In this document: piece by piece, positions 17,769 to 25,412 of the stretch
Layout: each line of letters opens with the position of its first letter
Numbering within the stretch: the stretch's first letter is position 1
Assembly: GCA_958295945.1 (NCBI GenBank)
Contig: OY282386.1
Span: 1,054,001-1,118,000, forward strand
Length of the DNA stretch: 64,000 nt
Reading direction: 5' to 3'
Source of the DNA: Candidatus Poribacteria bacterium
Lineage (GTDB): Bacteria > Poribacteria > WGA-4E > WGA-3G
Notes under the pieces: model-generated
Database searches by the model: none
What the model saw: the letters and a program-made list of their open reading frames with translations, nothing else
Told to the model about the DNA's origin: nothing
Position numbers and translations under genes: made by a program

Positions 17769-19283
17769 CTAGCTGAGGTTACGTAGGTTTATCTCAATAA
17801 GACGTTTGAGATCTTCATCCTCTGCTTGTGTTGCAAGTTCCAATGCTATTCGGAGATCGTCCTTTTCCTCTTCAACGCGCCCCAATAAGCCCTTGGCAGA
17901 TGAACGATTATTGTAGTAATTGGCTAAGGCTGCGTTATTCCTTTCCAGACGGATAGCTGTGTTGAAATCGGCAATTGCATCTTCATATTGTGACAAATTA
18001 CCTTTTGCCTTTCCGCGATTGAAATAAGCTTCTGCATGCTCGGGATTTAGGGAAATAGCATCAGAAAAATCGTCAAGAGCGTTTTCATATTGTCCGCGCT
18101 CGTTATTCGCGAGTCCTCGCCAATAGTAACTTTTAGCACTATTAGGGTTCAGATAGATAGCCGTGTCAAAGTCGGCAATAGCATCTTCATATCCATCCTG
18201 ATATTGTCCAAAAATGTATCTTGAAACTCCTCGCCAGTGATAACTCTCGGCATTATTAGGATTTATGTTGATAGCCTTATCAAAATCAGTGATGGCATCT
18301 TCATGTTGTCTTAGCTGGAATTTAGCGATTCCTCGCCAGTGATAACTTTCAGCACTATCGGGATTTATTTTGATAGCCTTATCAAAATCAGCGATGGCAT
18401 CTTCATGTTGTTCGTTTTCTCCTTTAGCAAGTCCACGCAAGAAATAAGTTTGTGCAACATTGGAGTCTATATCAATCGCTTCGTCATAATAGGCAATGGC
18501 TTGCTCATATTCGCCTCTTTGGTATAATTCTGAACCACGCTCCCTATAGTCAGAAGTATCAGGTTGAATGTATGATATACCCTCACTTCGTAGGCGTGCA
18601 AAGCCATCAAAGTCTGGAAACAGCATTGCTTCAGTGATACCTGCCACTTCTCGCAATTCGGTTAGAATATCTTGCTTGCTGCCTTCTTGAATGATACACT
18701 CTTCATCTGCTTCAAATTGGAAATGCCCAAACAAGAAGATAGATTGCTGTGCAATAATACGATTGTTTAAATACCGAGGTTGCCATTGATACAACCGAGC
18801 CATCTCACCGTCTTGAAGAAAGTAATCAATTTCCTTTTTTAACAATTCTGGCGTGATCTTTTTAAACTTAGCTCGATCTTTACGAACCGCAAGAACTTTA
18901 CCATTTGGAGGGTTGCAATGTTGTGTTTTTTTGGAATCCTTCCCGCAAGCAAACCAAAGAGCAACTTGAGCACTAAATGAGAAATCTATCAAACAAGTTG
19001 CTGCTCCATGATGCTGAAGTTCAGCAAGTACTTCTAAATCCTCTAATTCACGTCCATTTTTCTCGTCGAGACCTTGCAGGCGTGCATCTTCAATCAAACT
19101 CTTATTTATTTCAACGAATTTTTTAAAATTTCTATTACTTTTTAGGCGGCGAAAAGCGGAAGCTTGTATTCCATAGGTTTCATCTGGCACTCCGCGAAAT
19201 AGGTATTCTCCGGGAACTAATTGTTTAACCCATTCTACAAACTGAATTAGTGTTGTAAAATGAGTTGTTTCATTTTCTGGCAT
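17769..19283 (-). CDS. FRG-domain protein with C-terminal TPR array
   Basis: A 504-residue soluble protein. Residues about 8-145 form an FRG domain: E-Y-L-F-R-G-V-P near residue 26-33, L-Q-H-H-G-A-A-T-C-L-I-D-F near 90-102 and A-L-W-F-A-C near 108. After a linker (about 150-245), six tetratricopeptide repeats of 34 residues follow, one expanded to about 38 (with Y-I-F-G-Q-Y-Q-D-G-Y-E-D-A). The FRG domain is named for a Phe-Arg-Gly motif and is common in mobile and defence-linked genes, but its activity is not settled. The gene is preceded on the same strand by the small gene at 19327-19587. The region is rich in repeats and broken genes. Confidence 0.8.
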   Translation of the reverse strand: MPENETTHFTTLIQFVEWVKQLVPGEYLFRGVPDETYGIQASAFRRLKSNRNFKKFVEINKSLIEDARLQGLDEKNGRELEDLEVLAELQHHGAATCLIDFSFSAQVALWFACGKDSKKTQHCNPPNGKVLAVRKDRAKFKKITPELLKKEIDYFLQDGEMARLYQWQPRYLNNRIIAQQSIFLFGHFQFEADEECIIQEGSKQDILTELREVAGITEAMLFPDFDGFARLRSEGISYIQPDTSDYRERGSELYQRGEYEQAIAYYDEAIDIDSNVAQTYFLRGLAKGENEQHEDAIADFDKAIKINPDSAESYHWRGIAKFQLRQHEDAITDFDKAININPNNAESYHWRGVSRYIFGQYQDGYEDAIADFDTAIYLNPNSAKSYYWRGLANNERGQYENALDDFSDAISLNPEHAEAYFNRGKAKGNLSQYEDAIADFNTAIRLERNNAALANYYNNRSSAKGLLGRVEEEKDDLRIALELATQAEDEDLKRLIEINLRNLS

Positions 19284-19326
19284 GATATGTGCTCTATATA
19301 ATAAAAATAAGTCTATCCTCAGTATG

Positions 19327-19587
19327 CTATGAGAGATGTTCTTTAAATTTCAATTGTTTTCGCTCATTGTCAATATCTATCCACATATCAAAAACTTTAG
19401 GAAGGAACTGCGTACCATCTAATTTTCGCCAGAAGTGCGTTTTTTCTAATCGTCCCTGGATGAGTTTGGCATCAAACAAATACATTTCAATTTCCTCAAC
19501 CGAGTCGCCTTTAATCATTTCAGGATTCACTCGTATAGGTTTGGGATCTCCCGCTTGTATTCTTGCTTCACCATAATGGTAATTCAT
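19327..19587 (-). CDS. Conserved-looking small protein upstream of the FRG-TPR gene
   Basis: An 86-residue charged protein (M-N-Y-H-Y-G-E-A-R-I-Q-A-G-D-P-K-P) with no signal peptide or membrane segment. GGAGGG lies 5 nt before the ATG, a good ribosome site. The family was not recognised. It is 43 bp upstream of the FRG-TPR start on the same strand and may be cotranscribed, which makes it a candidate partner or antidote, by position only. Confidence 0.55.
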   Translation of the reverse strand: MNYHYGEARIQAGDPKPIRVNPEMIKGDSVEEIEMYLFDAKLIQGRLEKTHFWRKLDGTQFLPKVFDMWIDIDNERKQLKFKEHLS

Positions 19588-19610
19588 TGTTGCCCTCCAT
19601 TTTATCTTTA

Positions 19611-19829
19611 TTAGAAACTGTGACGTAAAATGTTGTTTTTTAGATTGCTAAATCCATCCTCAATATCTACGAATCCTCGTAGATGTGGTAGGACATGATC
19701 CACGCGTTGACCTGCGTAAGTTTCGGAGGTTGTGAGTTCAATTTTTAGTCCACCTTGATGGTTGACGAGGAATCTGAGTAATTCACTGCCACTATAGCCA
19801 GATGCGCCGACAATACCTATCTTTGTCAT
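19611..19829 (-). pseudogene. 5' fragment of argC
   Basis: The first 57 codons match argC at 15338-16381 with eight nucleotide differences that I can count, seven of them synonymous and one changing Ala33 to Thr. After ...L-R-G-F-V-D-I-E the sequence switches to 15 unrelated codons and a stop. The active-site cysteine and most of the protein are missing, so the product cannot work as the reductase. It lies about 3.2 kb from the intact gene and in the same orientation. Confidence 0.88.
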
Positions 19830-20446
19830 TGTTCTTAGCTATTGGTGTAATTTGTTTGTATAGTAGCATGAAGATGTTTTAAAGTCAAGTTTTAATTGTA
19901 TGTATGGGTGTGTAAAACTTTTGTCACTTCATCTCATTTATCATTGTAGGTTGGGTCTCTGCGCTCCGATGTCCTTCTATGCATCAATAATTCCGGGGCA
20001 CGGTGACCCCCGTCCTACAATAAGACAATTAAGAGAGTCGTGTCTGTACAAAATCTTTGCCAACTTATCTGATGGCGTATTCCTTGTGTTTTTCTTGCAA
20101 ATTCATTGATTTTTTATACACCCATAGGTGTCAATTGGTTTTTCTTGTCTGAACCAGGATGGACAGGATTTATAGATTTACATGATTATGAGTCTGATGT
20201 TTCTAAGTGCCATTGTTAAGTTCAGCTGCACCGATGTTGTATGGAATTGCAATGCAGATAATTTGAGTCAAGACCTGTAATATAGGAGTTGGAAACCCAC
20301 TCCTATAATGTAAGAGGTAGGTAAACGTGGTTATAAACTACTCCAACAGGTGGATTGGCAGCAAGAGATGTACAAAACGTGGCATACAAAACCCAAATTC
20401 GGCTTTACAAGTTCCAGTTTTACACATTGAGAATTTATGTTCAATC
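19830..20446. repeat. Repeat-rich intergenic region
   Basis: No gene was found in these 600 bp. It holds GGGTGTGTAAAACTTTTGTC near 19908-19928 (inverse of copies at 23.35 and 24.61 kb), a stretch starting TTGTAGGTTGGGTCTCTGCG (19945 onwards) that ends in GACCCCCGTCCTACAAT, a dispersed-looking GGATGGACAGGATTTATAG tract near 20156, and a hairpin TATAGGAGT (20281-20289)/ACTCCTATA (20299-20307). The last could serve as a transcript end for the gene at 20447. Confidence 0.45.
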
Positions 20447-22612
20447 CTATCTAACCCATGGTCTCGCTTGTTTAATTGAGAGTTTACCGTCTCTGGTAAT
20501 TTTGAATTCAATCTCCATTGCGAAATCACTTGTTTGTGATTGAGATGTATAAAGAAGACTAAATTTATTGTGTATTTTGCCGAGATAGCTACGTATTTCA
20601 CGCAAATATTTGTCTGTCAAAATCCTCTCATTATCTGGTTTACGATTAGATGTTGACACAACTCTATAAAGACTGCTATCACTCCAGTCTAACAATATCT
20701 CCTCTGGAATTGATTGTTCTTCAGGATTTGTAACAAGGTCCTCACCAACTTGTGTATTGATGTAATAATTCCCTACTGTCTGATATACGACATCATCTGT
20801 AACTGCGACACCGTTAGCCAATTCTTCCCTGAAATTGGGGTGGATCAGTACACCCATTGCAGTTGAGAAATGATCAATCCGATAGAAATCCCTTGCCTCA
20901 AACGCCCTAAAGTTCCATAGACTTGCATAAACTTGCTTGATAGTCTTTGACAAATGTCCCTCATCTGGATTGTGCGTGAAGGAATCGTATAATCCTGCAC
21001 CACTAAACCCGGGTAAATCTTCGTTGTTAGTGCTGGACCGACATCTCAGTGGTGTGTCAGGAAAAGATTCTTGTATATCGTCCAGTGCTTTCATCATCCA
21101 GACAGGGGTTTCACCCTTTTTTATTTGTGCTCTGAACTTCTTGAGTTTATCAACTTTCGTATCTTGTGATTTCTGAAAATCCACATCTTTAAGCATCGCT
21201 TCGGCTTTAGCATAGAAATCGTTATGCTTCATAAATTCGTCATAGAAGTGAAAGGGAACACCAAAACCATTGGGTACAGTGCCATCAGGGAAATCAATTG
21301 TCCGTAATGTCGCCACATTCGCTGTTTTCACACCAAAACTTGATGAATCTCTAAACCCAAGATCTTCAAGCGGCAAAATCTGTTTAATAGACAAGTTGCG
21401 TTTAGGTTTCTGCATATTCGCTGGACGAATATCAGCAAAGTGATTTTCTACTTCCGTTTGCGTTGCTTCCCTAATTTCAAATCCGTCGTGGTTTACCTTG
21501 TAGTAGACATATTTACCAATCAGTGATTTAATTCGATCCTTTTCCCAGGCGTTGTCAATAAATGCGTTAGGTACTCTGTCTTGTATTGCTCGAAGATTGA
21601 CGTGTGAAAGCGGTGTTTGTCGAACCCCTGTAATAATACCAGCAACCCGTGGCATTTCATTCGGTAACGCTTTGCAGATAACAATATCACGAGGCGTTGG
21701 ACGTTCATCCAGATCCAACATTCGTAGTATACCGTAAGATTCCGCTATATTTAAAGGCAGGAATCCGATGTTAGCATAAAGGTCGTCTTCAAAATATACA
21801 GGAAAATCTGCTGCATCATACAATGTCATCTCGCGTTTATAAATTCCGATTGCACCCCACAACGGACAATATCCTAATCTATTTTTCAAAATAGGCATTT
21901 TCGATACAAGCAGATCGTGAACCATCTTTATTTGTGTAAAAGGAAAAGCATCATTTGGGTTGAATTCATAGGTATAGACACCGGGTTCACCATTTGGTGA
22001 TGTAGAAAGCGGACGAAAACTGAGCACACCGCGCATCTGTCCTTGACCTCTACTTAATCCAGCTGCTTGCATAAAACTGCCGTGAGAACGATGTGTCTTT
22101 GTATTCATGAAATAAAGTTGTGGGTTTTGTGTGTTAGTATTTTCGACCTGAAATTTGACATACTCAATCCCAATTAGTTGTGTGTCAATCTTTACATCTG
22201 TACCTTGATATGAAAGTTTTTTGAAAGTCTCACGGTCAGGAATAGTGGCAGAACCATCTTTGAATTGAACCTGTTCTGGGTTTAGCCGTGGACCTGTAGG
22301 AGTTCTGGCACCTCGTGATCTGCTGGATCTACCTCCACCTCGAGATTGGTTAAATCCGTTACGTTGTCCATCGCGTATTTCACGTATCTCGCGTTGATTG
22401 TATTGTACGCCGCTCTCCCTTTCTACTCTCAAGATTCTTGACATGAGATTGCTTTCTGTGGTGCTCAGTTGACCATTCCCATCAAGGTCAAACCGCATTT
22501 CATCTTTTGAGAGTGTATTCTGTGCAAAAGTGCTAATAGCAAATACTATGTAAAATAAAAGGGTTGTAGTAAATATTGAAGTGATATGTTTATGTGGCAT
22601 TGCTTTCTTCAT
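20447..22612 (-). CDS. Secreted EF-hand protein with phosphohistidine and ATP-grasp (water-dikinase-like) domains
   Basis: A 721-residue protein with a signal peptide (hydrophobic 12-30, F-A-Q). Residues 42-53, D-L-D-G-N-G-Q-L-S-T-T-E, form a canonical EF-hand calcium loop. An Arg/Gly-rich linker follows (88-105). Near 332-341, T-P-L-S-H337-V-N-L-R-A resembles the phosphohistidine site of PEP-utilising enzymes and most of all that of glucan water dikinases (L-S-H-V-S-V-R-A). Near 523-544 comes the nucleotide-binding motif R-C-R-S-S-T-N-N-E-D-L-P-G-F-S-G-A-G-L-Y. The order, histidine domain before ATP-grasp, is that of glucan/phosphoglucan water dikinases, not of pyruvate phosphate dikinase. 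Predicted export is hard to reconcile with ATP use. Substrate unknown. Confidence 0.72.
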   Translation of the reverse strand: MKKAMPHKHITSIFTTTLLFYIVFAISTFAQNTLSKDEMRFDLDGNGQLSTTESNLMSRILRVERESGVQYNQREIREIRDGQRNGFNQSRGGGRSSRSRGARTPTGPRLNPEQVQFKDGSATIPDRETFKKLSYQGTDVKIDTQLIGIEYVKFQVENTNTQNPQLYFMNTKTHRSHGSFMQAAGLSRGQGQMRGVLSFRPLSTSPNGEPGVYTYEFNPNDAFPFTQIKMVHDLLVSKMPILKNRLGYCPLWGAIGIYKREMTLYDAADFPVYFEDDLYANIGFLPLNIAESYGILRMLDLDERPTPRDIVICKALPNEMPRVAGIITGVRQTPLSHVNLRAIQDRVPNAFIDNAWEKDRIKSLIGKYVYYKVNHDGFEIREATQTEVENHFADIRPANMQKPKRNLSIKQILPLEDLGFRDSSSFGVKTANVATLRTIDFPDGTVPNGFGVPFHFYDEFMKHNDFYAKAEAMLKDVDFQKSQDTKVDKLKKFRAQIKKGETPVWMMKALDDIQESFPDTPLRCRSSTNNEDLPGFSGAGLYDSFTHNPDEGHLSKTIKQVYASLWNFRAFEARDFYRIDHFSTAMGVLIHPNFREELANGVAVTDDVVYQTVGNYYINTQVGEDLVTNPEEQSIPEEILLDWSDSSLYRVVSTSNRKPDNERILTDKYLREIRSYLGKIHNKFSLLYTSQSQTSDFAMEIEFKITRDGKLSIKQARPWVR

Positions 22613-23418
22613 TACCTCTGGATTTCTAAATACATATTTATATGGTTAGTCAAATCATCGGTGGATTTGTTCAGAAAAACATCTCTGATTGTTCCTACAT
22701 AAAGCACCTATTTTAGTCTTCTGTTGTTGTCTGTATTTATGGTAAATTATTGAATTAATTCTACACATTGATCAGGCGAGGTTAGGATACCTCACCTTCC
22801 GTTGATAGAAAGTATAAATATAATTCTATGCTCCACCATAAAGTGCTCCAACCATCGTTGAAAATCGCGGTTTTAAAGTGCTCCAACAATATGAAGTGTT
22901 TTTGATTTTCACACAGTACGGTGTTGTTTTTCACACAGTGACCCTTTTTTGTGTGTTGTCTGTGCGGTCTGTACCTGTCTGGGTTTGTGAAGGTTTGTGT
23001 GTTGTTTTGCGTTTTTTTTTGTGTGTAATTGTGTGTTGTTTTTTTTGGGTCAATATTTTTGTCTGTTTTGTCTCTGTATTCTACATTAATGTTCTTTGAT
23101 TTTGTTGGGTTTATTTTGGGTGTTCTGTGTTTCATTGTGCTTTGTTCCTTTTTGTTTTTTGATGTTGTATCGTTTCTGTTAATTTTTGTCTATTTGCTGG
23201 TTGTTTGATATGAAACGATGGATGGCACAAACTGAAAGTTTGTGCTACAAATATGAGATAGTATTGTGAATTATAAATATAAGTTGACACTTTCGACCTA
23301 CGGTAGGCGAAGCACGGAGACCCGCACTACAATGGATGGTAAGAAGTTAGTGATAAAATCTTTACACACCCGTAAGCAAAAAATAAGTTGCAGTATTGCC
23401 CTAATTTTTTGAAGTAAA
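22613..23418. repeat. 800-bp non-coding region with palindromes and a T/G-biased tract
   Basis: It contains an imperfect hairpin GGCGAGGTT-AGGA-TACCTCACC at 22775-22796; a direct repeat AAAGTGCTCCAAC (about 22839 and 22875); a strongly T/G-rich plus strand from about 22905 to 23175; an inverted repeat GCACAAACTGAAAGTTTGTGC at about 23226-23246; GTGAATTATAAATATAAGTTGACACTTTCG from 23267 (its inverse is at 43.94-43.97 kb, split here as a motif of two halves); and AAAATCTTTACACACCC near 23357. No convincing gene. Confidence 0.5.
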
Positions 23419-23883
23419 TTAGTCTACTTTGTATCTTGCAATGTTTTTGAGTAGGCTTTGCGCGAGTTTGACATTAGCCACCGTATCTTTTGAGTCACTG
23501 TATTGAAACACACGTTGTTTGATGAATCCGTAGAATGTTTGAAGTTCTTTAGAGATGTTGTCCTCGTTTAGTAGTTCTTCAAGCAGGTAGCAGTTGAGGA
23601 ATTCTTGGCGTGTTTGGTTGAAGAGCTGCAGCCATTTTTGTGGGAAATCTTTGTGTGTGATGTTATACTTCCTGAGTTGCTGATAGAGTTTCCCTTTGAT
23701 AGCGCGTTTGTGTTTTTCAATTTCCTGATGATATTGCTCTAAGTTCTGATTCTGTTGCACGGGAGCGGGTTTGGGTATATCATCATGGAATTCTTCTTTG
23801 AATGCGTCGACGATGGCTGAAATGGTCATGAATCTTGCGAAACATTTAACAGCGAATTCTTTATGTCTTTCTTCAAATATCAT
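23419..23883 (-). CDS. DUF2280-like protein (phage terminase small-subunit-like helix-turn-helix)
   Basis: I start this gene at ATG 23883, where GGAGG lies 9 nt upstream, giving 154 residues. The open frame continues 126 codons upstream, but that part crosses operator-like repeats and a dispersed repeat and is probably not coding. The N-terminus H-K-E-F-A-V-K-C-F-A-R-F, the segment V-D-A-F-K-E-E-F and the later K-W-L-Q-L-F-N-Q-T-R-Q-E-F-L resemble DUF2280 proteins, which occur near phage terminase genes. A poly-Q/K linker separates the halves. DNA binding is inferred from family resemblance. No phage structural genes are nearby. Confidence 0.45.
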   Translation of the reverse strand: MIFEERHKEFAVKCFARFMTISAIVDAFKEEFHDDIPKPAPVQQNQNLEQYHQEIEKHKRAIKGKLYQQLRKYNITHKDFPQKWLQLFNQTRQEFLNCYLLEELLNEDNISKELQTFYGFIKQRVFQYSDSKDTVANVKLAQSLLKNIARYKVD

Positions 23884-23902
23884 TGTAATTTTCCTCCACA
23901 AC

Positions 23903-23945
23903 GACGTACAATTGACGTACAATAGTATGTACAACTGTACGTTGT
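23903..23945. promoter_or_regulatory. Operator-like repeat cluster upstream of the DUF2280-like gene
   Basis: GACGTACAAT occurs at 23903-23912 and again at 23914-23923, one turn of helix apart, followed by GTACAAC (23929-23935) and an inverted GTACGTTGT (23937-23945). A further TTGTACGTC lies near 24017. Spaced direct and inverted copies 20 bp before a start codon suggest a binding site for a repressor, possibly the gene's own product. Confidence 0.4.
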
Positions 23946-24262
23946 TTAAGTTGTTGATAACATTGTCTACATAAGGGTTAAGAAAGGTTTTTTCAAAAAT
24001 AAAATTTTTTTTTAATTGTACGTCATCCATATTCAGTTTCGGTGTGTAAGAAATCGGAGATGGAAACCTTCCCCGCATAATCTGGTATGATAATTCAATA
24101 GTTAAGAGTATCATTTCCAAAATGTCATGAGGTGCACTTAATTGCGCGTCTATGACCGATTTTGTTTCTGATCTGTCAGAATTTTGAAATGTCACTCTAT
24201 GGATTGACGTGAACATTTGCTGGACATTTTCTGTGACATGTTTAACCTGATCTGTATACATA

Positions 24263-24395
24263 CAGGACTTACGCAGTTTCTCTTAAAGTCCCCTTGATAA
24301 GGGGGATTTAGGGGGTTAAAAAGACCAAAAACACTGAAATATTGCACTATTTAACCCCCCTACCCCCCTTATCAAGGGGGAATGCGTAAGTCCTG
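24263..24395. mobile_element. MITE, 133 bp, with ends of the resident IS
   Basis: CAGGACTTACGCA (24263-24275) and TGCGTAAGTCCTG (24383-24395) are perfect 13-bp inverted repeats and equal the outer 13 bp of the right end of the IS at 38954-40043. ACATA flanks both sides, a likely target duplication. The interior folds into a long hairpin through CCCCTTGATAAGGGG- and CCCCCTTATCAAGGGGG-type tracts. There is no coding capacity. The transposase at 38960-40000 probably moves it. Confidence 0.75.
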
Positions 24396-24716
24396 ACATA
24401 TTTGGTAACCTACATTTCAAAACTGTTTATGTGACACATATTATAACGTAGGTAACTAACATAAGTCAAGTAAAAAAGCAATATATTTGGCACATTTTCA
24501 CTCTTTTGTGTATTTTCTTAGAACAATTGTATATATTTCTCTGGATGTTGCATTTTTGAGCATTTGGTTATCCTGAATTGATGTGTTTTCGTTGGTTGGT
24601 GAGAAGTTAGTGGCAAAATCTTTACACACCCCTATAAATATATTTGCATTTAAACATAAAACATGATAATATATTGTTCACAAGATATAAGAAAGACATT
24701 TCCGATTAAGAAGATT
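24396..24716. other. Intergenic DNA and possible promoter upstream of the trp leader
   Basis: AT-rich DNA without a gene. A dispersed repeat GAAGTTAGTGGCAAAATC...ACACACCC lies at about 24602-24631. TTGCAT (24644-24649) and GATAAT (24665-24670), 15 bp apart, are the best candidate -35/-10 boxes for the leader and operon that follow; the spacing is short, so this is tentative. Confidence 0.35.
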
Positions 24717-24812
24717 ATGATACATACACGTTCACACACTAGTTTGCGTAGAATCTCCAACGATTGGCATTGGTGGCGTTCCAAGACCAGTGAAGGGGTG
24801 TGCGCGCGCTAA
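24717..24812 (+). CDS. trpL: Tryptophan-operon leader peptide (attenuator)
   Basis: A 31-codon frame from ATG 24717 to TAA 24810-24812. Residues 16-21 read D-W-H-W-W-R: three tryptophan codons in four (24765-24776), with histidine between, in a short peptide where none is expected by chance. It lies 98 nt after this stop upstream of hisI-trpE-trpG, and an intrinsic terminator follows at 24848-24884. This is the arrangement of classical ribosome-mediated attenuation. The upstream AAGAAG is a weak ribosome site. RNA segments: CATTGGT (24768-24774, over the Trp codons) can pair with ACCAGTG (24786-24792); GTGTGC (24798-24803) can pair with GCACAC (24854-24859) in the terminator's 5' arm. Confidence 0.7.
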   Translation: MIHTRSHTSLRRISNDWHWWRSKTSEGVCAR

Positions 24813-24847
24813 CGGAATTGTTTTATTGTTTTGATGTTATCTGTAGA

Positions 24848-24884
24848 CCTTATGCACACAAACCTAAGTGGCATAGGGTTTTTT
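24848..24884 (+). terminator. Attenuator terminator before hisI-trpE-trpG
   Basis: CCTTATGCAC (24848-24857) pairs with GTGGCATAGGG (24868-24878), ten pairs with one bulge, followed directly by TTTTTT (24879-24884). This is a canonical intrinsic terminator, placed 25 nt before the hisI start and with no gene upstream on this strand except the Trp-rich leader. It should stop transcription when the leader is fully translated. Confidence 0.75.
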
Positions 24885-24909
24885 GTTTTATAATGAGAGA
24901 GGAGTAAGT

Positions 24910-25290
24910 ATGAAAATTTTATCAGAATTGAAATATGACAGGGATGGGTTAGTCACCGCAGTAATTCAAGATCGCAAAAATAATGAAGTGCTGATGGTTG
25001 GTTATATGAACGTAGAAGCGATTGAACAGACCTTATCATCGGGTCGTGTATGCTTCTGGAGTCGCTCCCGACAAAAGTTGTGGATTAAGGGGGAGACTTC
25101 AGGGCACACGCAGACTGTCGAGTCAATCGCAGTCGATTGTGATGGTGATGCCTTGTTGATAAAGGTTGAGCAGAAGGTGGCTGCATGTCATACAGGCTAC
25201 CGTTCCTGCTTCTTTCGGGAAGTCTCCCCCGATGGTGAGTCAACAGAGGTCGTAGGTAAAAAGATATTTGATGCGGATGCGGTTTATTAG
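24910..25290 (+). CDS. hisI: Phosphoribosyl-AMP cyclohydrolase
   Basis: A 126-residue enzyme of histidine synthesis that opens the adenine ring of phosphoribosyl-AMP. Family motifs are all present: [17 protein letters not shown]-x-K-G-E-T-S-G-H, the metal-binding D-C-D-G-D, and the cysteines in [11 protein letters not shown] chose ATG 24910 because AGGAG lies just upstream; an in-frame start nine codons earlier has no such site. The phosphoribosyl-ATP pyrophosphohydrolase domain (HisE) is absent. It heads an operon with trpE and trpG behind a Trp attenuator, so a histidine gene appears to be under tryptophan control. Confidence 0.95.
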   Translation: MKILSELKYDRDGLVTAVIQDRKNNEVLMVGYMNVEAIEQTLSSGRVCFWSRSRQKLWIKGETSGHTQTVESIAVDCDGDALLIKVEQKVAACHTGYRSCFFREVSPDGESTEVVGKKIFDADAVY

Positions 25291-25412
25291 GAAACAATAT
25301 TCCTTGTTTTCGTTTCTTAGTATCAGATGTCTGGTCATTTATACCAAATATAGCTAAATGAATGTATTATTACAAACAATTACATGCTAAGGGGACGAAA
25401 AGGAGTTGGACA

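Noticed and set aside
22782-23135. Minus-strand open frame of 117 codons
   Set aside because: It lies in the T/G-biased tract; its Thr/Asn/Lys-rich translation simply mirrors the base bias, and it runs through a dispersed hairpin.
23884-24261. N-terminal extension of the DUF2280-like gene
   Set aside because: It covers operator-like repeats and a dispersed repeat, and a good ribosome site precedes the internal ATG at 23883.
24883-24909. Earlier hisI start at 24883
   Set aside because: It begins inside the T-run of the terminator and has no ribosome site; ATG 24910 follows AGGAG and gives the family-typical N-terminus.
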